Below are positions 9,851 through 17,154 of a stretch of DNA of 51,683 nt, piece after piece (within the stretch, counting starts at the first letter, position 1; the number at the start of each line of letters is the position of its first letter). The stretch comes from Pseudomonadota bacterium (GTDB lineage Bacteria; Pseudomonadota; Gammaproteobacteria; Burkholderiales; Burkholderiaceae). Made by a program: the position numbers and the translations under genes. The stretch covers positions 1-51,683 of the forward strand of contig JAJXUC010000007.1 in NCBI GenBank assembly GCA_021783435.1, in the 5' to 3' direction. The notes below the pieces were generated by a model. That model made no database searches, was not told the origin of the DNA, and saw only the letters and a list, made by a program, of their open reading frames with translations.

Positions 9851-10396
9851 ATGAACCAACGCTCTGCCCTTCTGCTCACGGCCCTCGCCGCAGCACTCAC
9901 CCTGGGCGGCTGCGCCTCGGGCGTGAAAATGCATCCGGCTCCTGTCGAATCCCAGACCGCTGCACCCGTGAGCAGCACTGCGGGCGCCAACTCCCAAGGT
10001 GCCGGGCAAAGCCAGGTCGCGGCTGTGCAGGCACCGGCCGAGAACAACGTCGGCCCCGGCCCTGACGTCCCCAAGAGCGTGTTTTTCGCCTTCAACAGCT
10101 ATGTGGTCGAGGGCAAATACCGCCCGGTGCTGGAAAACAATGCGCAGTACCTGACCGGCCACCCGGCCGCGCATGTGCAACTGCAAGGCAACACCGACGC
10201 CCGTGGCAGCCGCGAATACAACCTGGCGCTGGGTCAGAAACGTGCCGATGCCGTGATGAAGGGCATGGAACTGCTGGGCGTGAAACCCAGCCAGATGGAA
10301 GCCATCAGCTACGGCAAGGAAAAGCCCAAGGCACTGGGCAACACCGAAGCTGACTACGCCGAAAATCGCCGCGTGGACATCGTTTACCAGAAATGA
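9851..10396 (+). CDS. pal: peptidoglycan-associated lipoprotein Pal
   Basis: 181 residues. Lipoprotein signal with lipobox L-G-G-C, cysteine at residue 21, then a low-complexity Ala/Gln/Ser linker and a C-terminal OmpA-like domain with Q-G-N-T-D-A-R-G-S-R-E-Y-N and L-G-Q-K-R-A-D-A-V, which binds diaminopimelate in peptidoglycan. The start is supported by TTGGAGAA upstream. The 185-base gap after tolB allows a separate promoter. The TGA overlaps the next ATG (ATGA, 10393-10396). Confidence 0.96.
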   Translation: MNQRSALLLTALAAALTLGGCASGVKMHPAPVESQTAAPVSSTAGANSQGAGQSQVAAVQAPAENNVGPGPDVPKSVFFAFNSYVVEGKYRPVLENNAQYLTGHPAAHVQLQGNTDARGSREYNLALGQKRADAVMKGMELLGVKPSQMEAISYGKEKPKALGNTEADYAENRRVDIVYQK

Positions 10397-11214
10397 TGCA
10401 GCACAACGCGATGAAAGTGCCCCGCCCTGCGGGGTTTCACCGGCTGCGCCGCGGGGCTCCGGCCCTGCTGCTCAGCCTGGGGCTCGGGCTGGCGTGGCTG
10501 CCGCAGGCGCAGGCCGACATGTTTCCGGACAACGAAGCGCGCCGCGCCATCCTGGACCTGCGTGGGCAGATGGCACAAAACCAGCAGGCCAACCAGGCCC
10601 AACTGGCGCAGCAGGCGCAGCAAATTCAGCAGATCCGCAGCTCGCTGCTCGACCTGGCGAACCAGATCGAACAGCTCAAAACTGAAATCGCCCAACTGCG
10701 TGGCCAGCAGGACACCACCACGCGCCAGCTCAACGACACCATCGCCAAGGTGGCCGCAAGCCAGAAAGACCTGACCCAGCGCATGGCGCCGCTGGAACCG
10801 GTGGCGGTGCAGATCGGAGGCAAAAGCTACACCGTGCAGCCGGCTGAAAAAGCGGCTTACGAACAAGCGCTGGCAGCCTTCCGCAGTTCCGATTTTGCCG
10901 GGGCCGGTAGCCAGTTCAAGGCGTTCCTGGCCCAGTACCCATCGAGTCCGTATGCCTCGGAGGCCCAGTACTGGCTGGCCAATTCCCTGTACGCACAAAA
11001 ACAGTACAGGGATGCCGTCTCGGCCTTCAACGGCCTCATCAATGGCTACCCGGGCAGCAGCCGCATCCCCGAGTCCATGCTCGGCTTGGCCAATTGCCAG
11101 GTGGAATTGCGCGAAGTGCGTGCAGCCAGACTCACGCTCCAAAAGCTGGTGAAGAATTACCCGCAGTCCGAGGCCGCGCAAGCCGCCAAGGACCGCCTGG
11201 CCAAGCTGCGCTGA
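10393..11214 (+). CDS. cpoB: cell division coordinator CpoB (YbgF)
   Basis: 273-residue periplasmic protein that links peptidoglycan synthesis with Tol-driven outer membrane constriction. A signal peptide (A-L-L-L-S-L-G-L-G-L-A-W-L, cleavage near A-Q-A-D) is followed by a glutamine-rich heptad coiled coil (about residues 50-130, the trimerisation region) and C-terminal TPR repeats (A-Y-E-Q-A-L-A-A-F, A-Q-Y-W-L-A-N-S-L-Y). Three ATGs compete at 10393, 10396 and 10411; the first overlaps the pal stop and suggests coupling. It is the third gene of the tol-type operon. Confidence 0.93.
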   Translation: MMQHNAMKVPRPAGFHRLRRGAPALLLSLGLGLAWLPQAQADMFPDNEARRAILDLRGQMAQNQQANQAQLAQQAQQIQQIRSSLLDLANQIEQLKTEIAQLRGQQDTTTRQLNDTIAKVAASQKDLTQRMAPLEPVAVQIGGKSYTVQPAEKAAYEQALAAFRSSDFAGAGSQFKAFLAQYPSSPYASEAQYWLANSLYAQKQYRDAVSAFNGLINGYPGSSRIPESMLGLANCQVELREVRAARLTLQKLVKNYPQSEAAQAAKDRLAKLR

Positions 11215-11220
11215 AGGCGC

Positions 11221-11943
11221 ATGGCTGAAGCGACGGCGCCGGTGGGAACCGGTGGCACACCCGCTGTGGTGCTGCTGTCCGGTGGCCTGGATTCAGCCAC
11301 CGTGCTGGCCTGCGCACGCGCCCAGGGCTTCATCTGCCACGCGCTTTCGGTGCATTATGGCCAGCGCCACGGCGCCGAGCTGGATGCGGCGCGGCAGGTG
11401 GCCCAGGCCTTGGGCGCTGTGCGGCACGAAATCATTCAACTGGATCTGGCGCGTTTCGGCGGCTCGGCCCTCACCGATACGGCGCTGCAGGTTCCCACTG
11501 CCGGCGAACAGGATGGCATTCCTATCACCTACGTGCCCGCACGCAATACCGTGTTGCTGGCACTGGCCCTGTCGTGGGCCGAGGCGCTTGGAGCCCGCGA
11601 CGTGTTCTATGGCGCCAACGCCGTCGATTATTCCGGCTACCCGGACTGCCGCCCGGAGTTCGTGGCGGCGTTCGAGACCCTGGCCAACCTCGCGACCAAG
11701 GCCGGCGTCGAGGGTGGCCACATCCGCGTGCATGCGCCCATCATCCAGTTGAGCAAGGCGCAGATCATCCGTGAAGGACTGCGCCTGGGCGTTGACTTCA
11801 GCCAGACCGTGAGCTGTTACCAGGCCGACGATCAGGGCCGCGCCTGCGGGCGTTGCGACTCCTGCCGCATCCGCGCCGCTGGCTTCGCCGAGGCGAGAGT
11901 GCCCGACCCCACGCGCTACCAGCCCAGCAATCGACTTGCCTGA
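11221..11943 (+). CDS. queC: 7-cyano-7-deazaguanine synthase QueC
   Basis: 240 residues. Makes preQ0 from 7-carboxy-7-deazaguanine using ATP and ammonia, in queuosine biosynthesis. The PP-loop [14 protein letters not shown] is near residues 16-29, P-A-R-N-T-V-L near 105, Y-S-G-Y-P-D-C-R and the C-terminal zinc-binding cysteines C-Y-Q plus A-C-G-R-C-D-S-C-R are all visible. It starts 6 bases after cpoB and follows the common proteobacterial order tol-pal-cpoB-(queE)-queC, but queE is missing here. Confidence 0.96.
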   Translation: MAEATAPVGTGGTPAVVLLSGGLDSATVLACARAQGFICHALSVHYGQRHGAELDAARQVAQALGAVRHEIIQLDLARFGGSALTDTALQVPTAGEQDGIPITYVPARNTVLLALALSWAEALGARDVFYGANAVDYSGYPDCRPEFVAAFETLANLATKAGVEGGHIRVHAPIIQLSKAQIIREGLRLGVDFSQTVSCYQADDQGRACGRCDSCRIRAAGFAEARVPDPTRYQPSNRLA

Positions 11944-11995
11944 CCTCGGCCCTGATGCTCACCAATCCCGAGCTGCCGGCGCCCGGCCGTGTTGC

Positions 11996-12029
11996 GTGTC
12001 AGCGGGTCGGCTCTCCGACCCGCTGACAC
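11996..12029. repeat. perfect 15-bp inverted repeat (hairpin) after queC
   Basis: GTGTCAGCGGGTCGG is followed by a CTCT loop and its exact complement. It lies 52 bases after the queC stop, in the 314-base gap before the transporter gene. A very stable hairpin would form in either transcript. There is no T-run after it, so it may be a processing/stabilising hairpin or a factor-assisted terminator rather than a classical intrinsic terminator. Nothing else was recognised in 11944-12257. Confidence 0.75.
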
Positions 12030-12257
12030 GAGGAGATCAAAACTTGGGGCGGCCCTGCATCCATTCGAGACGCGCTGGAGCCGTGGGACCTTCAAGGGTC
12101 CGTTCCCCCGAGTCGGCATGCCCTTGCTGGCCCGAATCGTTTTACCCGCAACGCTGCCGCGTGTGACAATTCCTGCTTGTGACGCGGCGTCGCCGGCAAA
12201 GGGTTCGTCTCGCCCTGCCGCAAACCGGATCATTCCGCAACATCCATCAACACTGCC

Positions 12258-13373
12258 TTGCAAGAGATCTCCACCGCTGCCCTCAACGCTACCGTACTGT
12301 GGTGGACGTTTCTGCTGAGCGTGGCCTTCGGCGCCATCATGCACCGCTCGCAGTTCTGCGCCATGGGCTCGGTTGCCGATATCGTCAATTTCGGCGACTG
12401 GACACGCATGCGCATGTGGGTGCTGGCGATTGCGACGGCCCTTCTGGGCACCAGCGTCCTGGCGGCCATGGGTCTGATCAACACCGATCAGACCATCTAC
12501 ACCGCCAACCGCGTGCTGTGGCTGTCAGCCCTGCTGGGTGGGGTGATGTTCGGCTTCGGCATGGTGCTGGCTTCAGGCTGCGGCAGCAAGACCCTGGTAC
12601 GTCTGGGCGCGGGCAGTCTCAAGGCGCTGGTCGTTTTTGTCATGTTGGCCGTGGGTGCCTACGCCACGCTGCGCGGCATCACCGCCGAGGTGCGGGTCTA
12701 CGGGCTTGACCGTGTGGCGGTCGTGCTCAACGGCGCGCAAGACCTGCCCTCGGTCCTGGCCCGGCTTACCGCCATCGCCCGCCCCACCTGGCTGCTCGTC
12801 CTTGGTGTCGGCACGGCACTGGTTCTCGGGACCTGGGCACTGTGGCCGCGCGAAGCGCGCAGCCCGCGGCAGCTGCTCGGGGGCATCGGCATCGGTGCGC
12901 TGGTCGTGGCGCTGTGGTGGGTGTCGGGTCACCTGGGATTCGTGGCGGAAGACCCGCAGACGCTGCAGCACGCTTACATCGGCAGCACCGGGAACCACCT
13001 CGAGTCCTTCACCTTCGTTGCACCACTGGCCTACACGCTGTATTGGTTCCTCATGTACTCCGACGCCAGCAATGTGCTGAACATCGGCATCGTCTCGGTG
13101 TTCGGGGTCATTGCCGGCTCCGCGCTGCACGCCCTGAGCACACGGCGTTTTCGCTGGGAGGGGCTGGCAGGCGTGGAGGACACCGCCAACCACATCGTCG
13201 GCGGCTTGTTCATGGGCATCGGCGGAGTCACCGCCATGGGCTGCACCATTGGCCAGGGCATCACCGGCGTGTCCACCCTGTCCATCACAAGCTGGATCGC
13301 GCTTGCCTCGATCATCGGAGGCGGCGTGCTGGGCGTGAAGTTCCAGGCCTGGCGACTGGATCGGGCGGGTTAA
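12258..13373 (+). CDS. YeeE/YedE (TsuA-like) thiosulfate/sulfur transporter
   Basis: 371-residue membrane protein with about nine or more hydrophobic helices and the family's conserved cysteines: S-Q-F-C-A-M-G-S (C34), A-S-G-C-G-S-K-T-L-V-R (C108) and M-G-C-T-I-G-Q-G-I-T-G near residue 325. In TsuA such cysteines line the thiosulfate path. The frame has no ATG before the first helix; a TTG at 12258 is the only reasonable start. A small TusA/SirA partner, often next to these genes, is not present. Thiosulfate uptake is known for characterised members; the substrate here is inferred. Confidence 0.87.
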   Translation: MQEISTAALNATVLWWTFLLSVAFGAIMHRSQFCAMGSVADIVNFGDWTRMRMWVLAIATALLGTSVLAAMGLINTDQTIYTANRVLWLSALLGGVMFGFGMVLASGCGSKTLVRLGAGSLKALVVFVMLAVGAYATLRGITAEVRVYGLDRVAVVLNGAQDLPSVLARLTAIARPTWLLVLGVGTALVLGTWALWPREARSPRQLLGGIGIGALVVALWWVSGHLGFVAEDPQTLQHAYIGSTGNHLESFTFVAPLAYTLYWFLMYSDASNVLNIGIVSVFGVIAGSALHALSTRRFRWEGLAGVEDTANHIVGGLFMGIGGVTAMGCTIGQGITGVSTLSITSWIALASIIGGGVLGVKFQAWRLDRAG

Positions 13374-13427
13374 GCCGCGCGCCACGCTCGAAGTTGCGGC
13401 CTGTGAGTCGCTGCGTTCATCCCTCCC

Positions 13428-14234
13428 ATGTCAGCCCCGCCCTGCACCGTCAGTCAGCCTGACCCTGACCGCCGCTTCGGTGGCGTGGCGCGGCTTTATG
13501 GCGCGCAGGCCGCAGCGCGGATCGGCACAGCCCATATCGTCATCGTCGGGCTTGGCGGTGTTGGCTCCTGGGCCGCCGAGGCACTGGCACGCAGTGGCAT
13601 CGGCGCGCTGACGTTGATCGATCTCGACCACGTCGCCGAGTCCAACATCAACCGCCAGATTCAGGCGCTCGACTCCACGCTCGGCATGGCCAAGGTTCGC
13701 GCTCTGGCATCCCGCATCGCCGACATCAACCCTGCGTGCAGGGTGCACGAACTGGAAGACTTCGCCAGCCCCGACAACCTCGCCAGCCTGATCCCTGCGA
13801 ACGCACAAGCCCTGCTCGACTGCTGCGATCAGGCCCGCACCAAAGCCGCGCTGGCCGCACACGCGCTGCAGAACGGAGTGGCCATCATCATGGCCGGCGC
13901 CGCAGGCGGCAAACGCCAACCCCAGCAGGCGCAGATCCTGGACCTGGCCGCGGTTCGCCACGACCCTCTGCTCGCCAAGGTGCGCTATCGCCTGCGCCGT
14001 GTACATGGCGCGCCGCGCAACGGCCCCATGGGCGTGCCCTGTGTCTGCTCCGCCGAGCCCGTATCCATGAACACGCCGGGCGATGGTGCTCAGGCCGGCG
14101 AGGCCCCGCAAGGCCTTAACTGCGCTGGCTATGGCTCCAGTGTCATGGTCACAGCCACTTTCGGCATGGTTGCTGCCAGCCTGGCACTCGAAGCCGTGAT
14201 GCAGCCGATGCGCCCACCATGCGAGCGCATGTGA
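13428..14234 (+). CDS. tcdA: tRNA threonylcarbamoyladenosine dehydratase TcdA (CsdL)
   Basis: 268-residue E1-like/ThiF-fold enzyme that uses ATP to cyclise t6A37 to ct6A in ANN-decoding tRNAs. The nucleotide-binding loop I-V-G-L-G-G-V-G-S-W (about residues 38-47), L-I-D-L-D-H-V-A-E-S-N-I-N-R-Q near 62-76, D-C-C-D and the C-terminal G-Y-G-S-S-V-M-V-T-A-T-F-G segment match the family. It begins with R-R-F-G-G-V-A-R-L-Y-G, also typical. By chance or not, it sits just upstream of a tRNA-Lys(UUU), one of the tRNAs that carry this modification. Confidence 0.95.
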   Translation: MSAPPCTVSQPDPDRRFGGVARLYGAQAAARIGTAHIVIVGLGGVGSWAAEALARSGIGALTLIDLDHVAESNINRQIQALDSTLGMAKVRALASRIADINPACRVHELEDFASPDNLASLIPANAQALLDCCDQARTKAALAAHALQNGVAIIMAGAAGGKRQPQQAQILDLAAVRHDPLLAKVRYRLRRVHGAPRNGPMGVPCVCSAEPVSMNTPGDGAQAGEAPQGLNCAGYGSSVMVTATFGMVAASLALEAVMQPMRPPCERM

Positions 14235-14294
14235 ATCCTCCACGCCATTGGTCCAAGAAGCTGCTCCATGGCCTTTGCTATCATGATGAGCTTT

Positions 14295-14370
14295 GGGTCG
14301 TTAGCTCAGTCGGTAGAGCAGCGGACTTTTAATCCGTTGGTCGCGTGTTCGAGTCACGCACGACCCACCA
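14295..14370 (+). tRNA. tRNA-Lys (anticodon UUU)
   Basis: 76 bases including an encoded CCA. The acceptor stem GGGTCGT pairs with ACGACCC; the D-arm TAGCTCAGTCGGTAGAGCA, anticodon loop CTTTTAA and T-arm GTTCGAGTC are all clear. A TATCAT with upstream TG (about 14275-14282) could act as an extended -10. The 3' side is the edge of the integrated-element remnant. Confidence 0.97.
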
Positions 14371-14380
14371 ATGAATTCAA

Positions 14381-14411
14381 CGGCTTAGGCTACTTTCGGC
14401 CTAGGCCGTTT
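14381..14411 (+). terminator. hairpin terminator after tRNA-Lys(UUU)
   Basis: CGGCTTAGGC pairs with GCCTAGGCCG (10 bp with one T-G wobble) around an 8-base loop, then TTT. It starts 11 bases after the tRNA CCA, where an intrinsic terminator is expected. The 3' arm lies within a 12-base palindrome at 14397-14408. Confidence 0.5.
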
Positions 14412-14564
14412 GGCCTTTCGGCTTCCTCGCACTGTTCATGTAGGCACTGTGGTGTAGGTTTTGGCGGGGGATGCTTGGCGCATCGCAAGCGGCCAGCCGG
14501 AACCGTTGCGTAACCCTTTCGGAACCCATGCGAAACCCGTCGAGTTTCCTGGCGGGTCGCGATG

Positions 14565-14580
14565 GTGTCACGCGTGACAC
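14565..14580. repeat. perfect 16-bp palindrome
   Basis: GTGTCACGCGTGACAC is its own reverse complement. It lies in a 437-base stretch (14371-14807) with no gene that I recognise, about 200 bases inside the element from the tRNA. A palindrome of this length could be a dimeric regulator site or a recombination or transfer signal; no function is assigned. Confidence 0.7.
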
Positions 14581-14807
14581 GCTCGGACACAAGCCCCCAC
14601 CTTGCCGCCAGAGGCATGCGCCAAATCTGGCCTTTGGCCGGCGCTGCCGGCAGCAGCGAGGCGACATGCTCGCGGCCTCCCGCGGCCGGCAGTTCGCCGC
14701 GCGTCCGAAGGGGCGCGATTGGAAATCTCACCCTTCAAAGCCCCTGCAGTTTTGCGTCGCGCGCTCGCCTCTCAGCGCCAAGTCTCGCAGCACCCCACGC
14801 GCGCCTG

Positions 14808-15038
14808 CTACCCGCGCAGCTTCTTGAGCGCTTGGCGCTGCTTCCGCAGCAAGAGCGTGAACACGCTTCATCAGGTCGCGGCTCTGCGCGTCGACAGGCC
14901 ATGCACCAGGCTATTCGCTGCGGCCCTGGACTTCCCCTCGGGCGTCGTTGGGCCTGTACTGCGCTCCCAGGGCTTCCAGTGCTGAATCGCCTCGCGCTGA
15001 CGCTGCTTGTGTTCCGGTTTCCAATGCGCTCAACTCAT
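14808..15038 (-). pseudogene. decayed small gene with the W-K-P-W-x-R-S-T-G-P motif, three TGA stops
   Basis: Read through from ATG 15038 to TAG 14808 the frame gives 76 codons containing E-A-I-Q-H-W-K-P-W-E-R-S-T-G-P-T-T-P-E-G-K-S, a pattern I know from small uncharacterised proteins of proteobacterial accessory regions, ending K-Q-R-Q-A-L-K-K-L-R-G. The frame is broken at codon 3 and twice in a row near codons 53-54, each time by TGA. A single C-to-T change in a CGA arginine codon would explain each. The match to a family is from memory of the motif; function unknown. Confidence 0.6.
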
Positions 15039-15181
15039 TCGGAGACTCCAGGCGTGATTGTTCGTTGGCGAGTTACGCTGTTTTTCCCGCATGCGAGGCA
15101 GGCGCCCCGTTGTTCACCTGCTGCTGGGCGATGTTGGCGGAGATGTTCTGGCATTCCAGCGGCGGGGGTACGGGCAGGACT

Positions 15182-15778
15182 TCAAGACCGCTTGCAAGGC
15201 TTTGGACTGTTGGGTGGAGGCCGCACGCTGAGCGCCGTCATAGACCGCACAGAAACTCCGCAGCAGGCCGCACGGCGCTTGTCAGCACCTGCGCTGCGCG
15301 ACGGCTTGCCCTTCGGCCACGGTTCCCGGTTCGGCCATTGCAGCAGCAGTAAGTCGTCGGCTGCTGCCGCTAGCGTGCGCAGGTTGTTTGCCCTGGCGGC
15401 AAGCCGCATTTGCTCGCCACGCGGGCCCGCCCATCCTTGGCGCTCGGCTGCTTCTGTCGCCAGCACGTCGGCCCACCATTCGGGCGTTCTAGGTTTGTCC
15501 CAGCTTGGCCCATGTGCGGTAAGCCACTCGGCGCGGCTGTCGTATTCCGTCCAGTCCATGTGTTCGGCTTCGTGGGGGAAACCAACAGCCTCGGAAAACA
15601 GCCGGGCGGCCTCGGCTTTGCGCACATACTTGGAAAACCCGCTAGCGGCTCGTTCGCGCTCTGCCTGCTGGCGCTGCGCTTCAATCTGCGCCTCAGAGCA
15701 ACCCAGTTCGCGCATTGTGGCGATGGCTCCGGGCGTCAAGGCGTCGCCTTGTTCGTCCGCCTTGTTTTGCTTCGTCAT
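15182..15778 (-). CDS. hypothetical protein of the integrated element
   Basis: 198 residues from ATG 15778, chosen because AAGGA lies seven bases upstream; ATG 15817 in the same frame is possible. The protein is Ala/Arg/Glu-rich and looks soluble: L-G-C-S-E-A-Q-I-E-A-Q-R-Q-Q-A near residues 25-40, then K-Y-V-R-K-A-E-A-A-R-L and W-D-K-P-R-T-P-E-W-W-A. The last 35 residues lose this character (runs of Arg, Ser, Cys and Pro), so the true C-terminus may have been altered by a frameshift. No family was recognised. It lies 99 bases after the antitoxin chain and may be co-transcribed with it. Confidence 0.5.
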   Translation of the reverse strand: MTKQNKADEQGDALTPGAIATMRELGCSEAQIEAQRQQAERERAASGFSKYVRKAEAARLFSEAVGFPHEAEHMDWTEYDSRAEWLTAHGPSWDKPRTPEWWADVLATEAAERQGWAGPRGEQMRLAARANNLRTLAAAADDLLLLQWPNREPWPKGKPSRSAGADKRRAACCGVSVRSMTALSVRPPPNSPKPCKRS

Positions 15779-15877
15779 GTCTGCGTCCTTCGCGTGCTGG
15801 CCTTCATTCATGGGCACCAGGCAGGCGGGCGAAGGTTCCCGCTTTTCTCTCCGTCGGGATAGCCTGACGCGAAACGG

Positions 15878-16162
15878 TTACGCGGCCCGCTGCATGGGCT
15901 TGATGTTCGGCAGGCGCACCTTGCGGGCTTGCCACAAGTCCCAGGCGGCTTGCATGCCCATCCATGATTCGGGCGAAGTGCCCAGCCATGCGGCAAGTCG
16001 GCGGGCCATGACGGCGGAAATGCCAGCTTGCCCATTCAGCACCTTGGATAGCGTCACGCGGGCAATGTGCAATTCTTCGGCGGCCTGCGTCATCGTCATG
16101 CCCTCGGGCAGCCATTCGCGCAGCACTTCGCCGGGGTGCGCTGGGTTGTGCATCATGCTCAC
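15878..16162 (-). CDS. HigA-family addiction-module antitoxin (orphan)
   Basis: 94 residues with H-P-G-E-V-L-R-E-W-L near the N-terminus, the hallmark of HigA/VapI antitoxins, and an XRE helix-turn-helix (T-M-T-Q-A-A-E-E-L-H-I-A-R-V-T-L-S-K-V-L-N-G) followed by S-A-V-M-A-R-R-L-A-A-W-L-G-T-S-P-E-S-W. HigA normally follows a HigB toxin; none is adjacent here. Instead its ATG overlaps the stop of another HTH gene by four bases, making it the last of four chained genes. It probably binds DNA; toxin-neutralising activity is uncertain. Confidence 0.85.
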   Translation of the reverse strand: MSMMHNPAHPGEVLREWLPEGMTMTQAAEELHIARVTLSKVLNGQAGISAVMARRLAAWLGTSPESWMGMQAAWDLWQARKVRLPNIKPMQRAA

Positions 16163-16497
16163 GCCTCCAAGCGCACCACGGCCCGCGCTCCCACGGCCTG
16201 CGCGTAACGCTGCACACTGCGCAGGGATGGCGGGCGCTTGCCGCTCTCCAGCCGTGCAACCACGCTTTGCGTTGTGCCCATGCGCTGCGCAACTTCGGCT
16301 TGCGACAGTCCAGCGCGGGCGCGGGCGGCAATCATTTCGCGGGCAATGGCGAACTCCGGCCCCAGGGCGTCATACTCGGCCCGCACTTCGGGCACGGCCA
16401 GTAGGGTGCGCTTGATGCTGTGCACAGTCTTGCCAGCGCGTGAGACGGCTAGAACTTGCATGCCCTCTGTCAGTTCGGCGGCAAGGTTGCGTTTCAT
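16159..16497 (-). CDS. XRE helix-turn-helix antitoxin-like protein with hybrid N-terminus
   Basis: 112 residues. The C-terminal two thirds is an XRE DNA-binding domain (E-F-A-I-A-R-E-M-I, G-L-S-Q-A-E-V-A-Q-R-M-G-T-T-Q-S-V-V-A-R-L-E-S-G-K-R-P-P-S-L) of the kind paired with RelE/HigB toxins. The first 25 residues (M-K-R-N-L-A-A-E-L-T-E-G-M-Q-V-L) resemble instead the start of NadS/COG2944-type antitoxins, so the protein may be a fusion of two antitoxin types. It overlaps its upstream and downstream neighbours by four bases each. No cognate toxin is present. Confidence 0.8.
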   Translation of the reverse strand: MKRNLAAELTEGMQVLAVSRAGKTVHSIKRTLLAVPEVRAEYDALGPEFAIAREMIAARARAGLSQAEVAQRMGTTQSVVARLESGKRPPSLRSVQRYAQAVGARAVVRLEA

Positions 16498-16802
16498 GCG
16501 TGCGCCTTTTCCACCCGCAGGCGCAAACCGGCTGCATGCGTCACGGCCATGAGCGTGCGCAATGTGGGATTGCCACGCGGCGAAAGCGTGCGATAGAGCG
16601 TTTCACGCGAAAGCCCGGTTTCCTCGGCAATGGCGCGCATGCCCTTGGCTTCGGCAATGCTGCGCAGGGCGGCTAGCAGTGCTTCGCGGCCTCCGGGTTC
16701 GTCGGCTTCGTCGATGGCTGCATTCAGCAGCTCCTCGGCAAAGCCTTCATCCTGCCGCAGGAGCTCGACGATGGTTTGATTCAGGGGGCGTGATGCGTTC
16801 AT
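16494..16802 (-). CDS. HI1420-type addiction module antidote protein
   Basis: 102 residues from ATG 16802. The sequence L-L-N-A-A-I-D-E-A followed by A-L-L-A-A-L-R-S-I-A-E-A-K-G-M and the HTH E-E-T-G-L-S-R-E-T-L-Y-R-T-L-S-P-R-G-N-P-T-L-R-T-L is the classic pattern of the DNA-binding antidote that pairs with HI1419-like killers. The ATG overlaps the toxin stop (ATGA at 16799-16802), so toxin is translated first and the antidote is coupled to it, the usual order for this HigBA-like class. Confidence 0.9.
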   Translation of the reverse strand: MNASRPLNQTIVELLRQDEGFAEELLNAAIDEADEPGGREALLAALRSIAEAKGMRAIAEETGLSRETLYRTLSPRGNPTLRTLMAVTHAAGLRLRVEKAHA

Positions 16803-17125
16803 GGTGCGTTCCTTTGTTGCCAGTCTGTCCAATGGCGCCGGGCGGTTGCTATGTCGGCTTGCTGGGTGCGCTTGTCACCACCAGCCAGCAGCAGCACCAG
16901 GCGGGCACCGGCGTGGGTGTAATACACCCGGTATCCCGGCCCCCAGTCAATGCGCAATTCCAACAGTCCACCCGATAAGGCTTTGCAGTCTCCCGGATTG
17001 GCAGCTTCCAGGCGCATCAACCGGGTTGCAATGCGGGCGCGGGCTTGTCTGTCGGGCAGGGCGGCCAGCCAGTCTTGCACGGGGCATTGCCCTTCGTCTG
17101 TCAGGTAGCTTTGCACTTCAAACAT
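16799..17125 (-). CDS. HI1419/RelE-HigB-type addiction module killer protein
   Basis: 108-residue toxin of the RelE/ParE superfamily. Characteristic pieces are D-W-L-A-A-L-P-D-R-Q-A-R-A-R-I, G-G-L-L-E-L-R-I-D-W-G-P-G-Y-R-V-Y-Y and L-L-L-A-G-G-D-K-R-T-Q-Q-A-D-I. Members are mRNA interferases acting at the ribosome. ATG 17125 is chosen; an upstream TTG at 17143 would lie inside the predicted -10 box. It begins 29 bases after the recombinase stop and heads the chain of four overlapping genes. Confidence 0.9.
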   Translation of the reverse strand: MFEVQSYLTDEGQCPVQDWLAALPDRQARARIATRLMRLEAANPGDCKALSGGLLELRIDWGPGYRVYYTHAGARLVLLLAGGDKRTQQADIATARRHWTDWQQRNAP

Positions 17126-17131
17126 GGGCAG

Positions 17132-17150
17132 ATTGTAGCGCAAAGGCTAC
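17132..17150 (-). promoter_or_regulatory. promoter and operator of the toxin-antitoxin chain
   Basis: An inverted repeat GTAGC-(6 bases)-GCTAC at 17135-17150 overlaps a -10 hexamer TACAAT (17132-17137, minus strand), which is only six bases from the toxin ATG. The arrangement fits autorepression by the HTH proteins encoded downstream. The message would be leaderless or nearly so. No convincing -35 is seen. Confidence 0.5.
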
Positions 17151-17154
17151 TGAT

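Noticed and set aside
14390..14731. 113- and 88-codon minus-strand frames next to tRNA-Lys(UUU)
   Set aside because: No ribosome site or recognisable motif; composition is that of random GC-rich DNA.
14562..16415. 617-codon plus-strand frame across the element
   Set aside because: It runs antisense to the hypothetical gene, HigA and the XRE gene, which have clear motifs; the plus frame has none.
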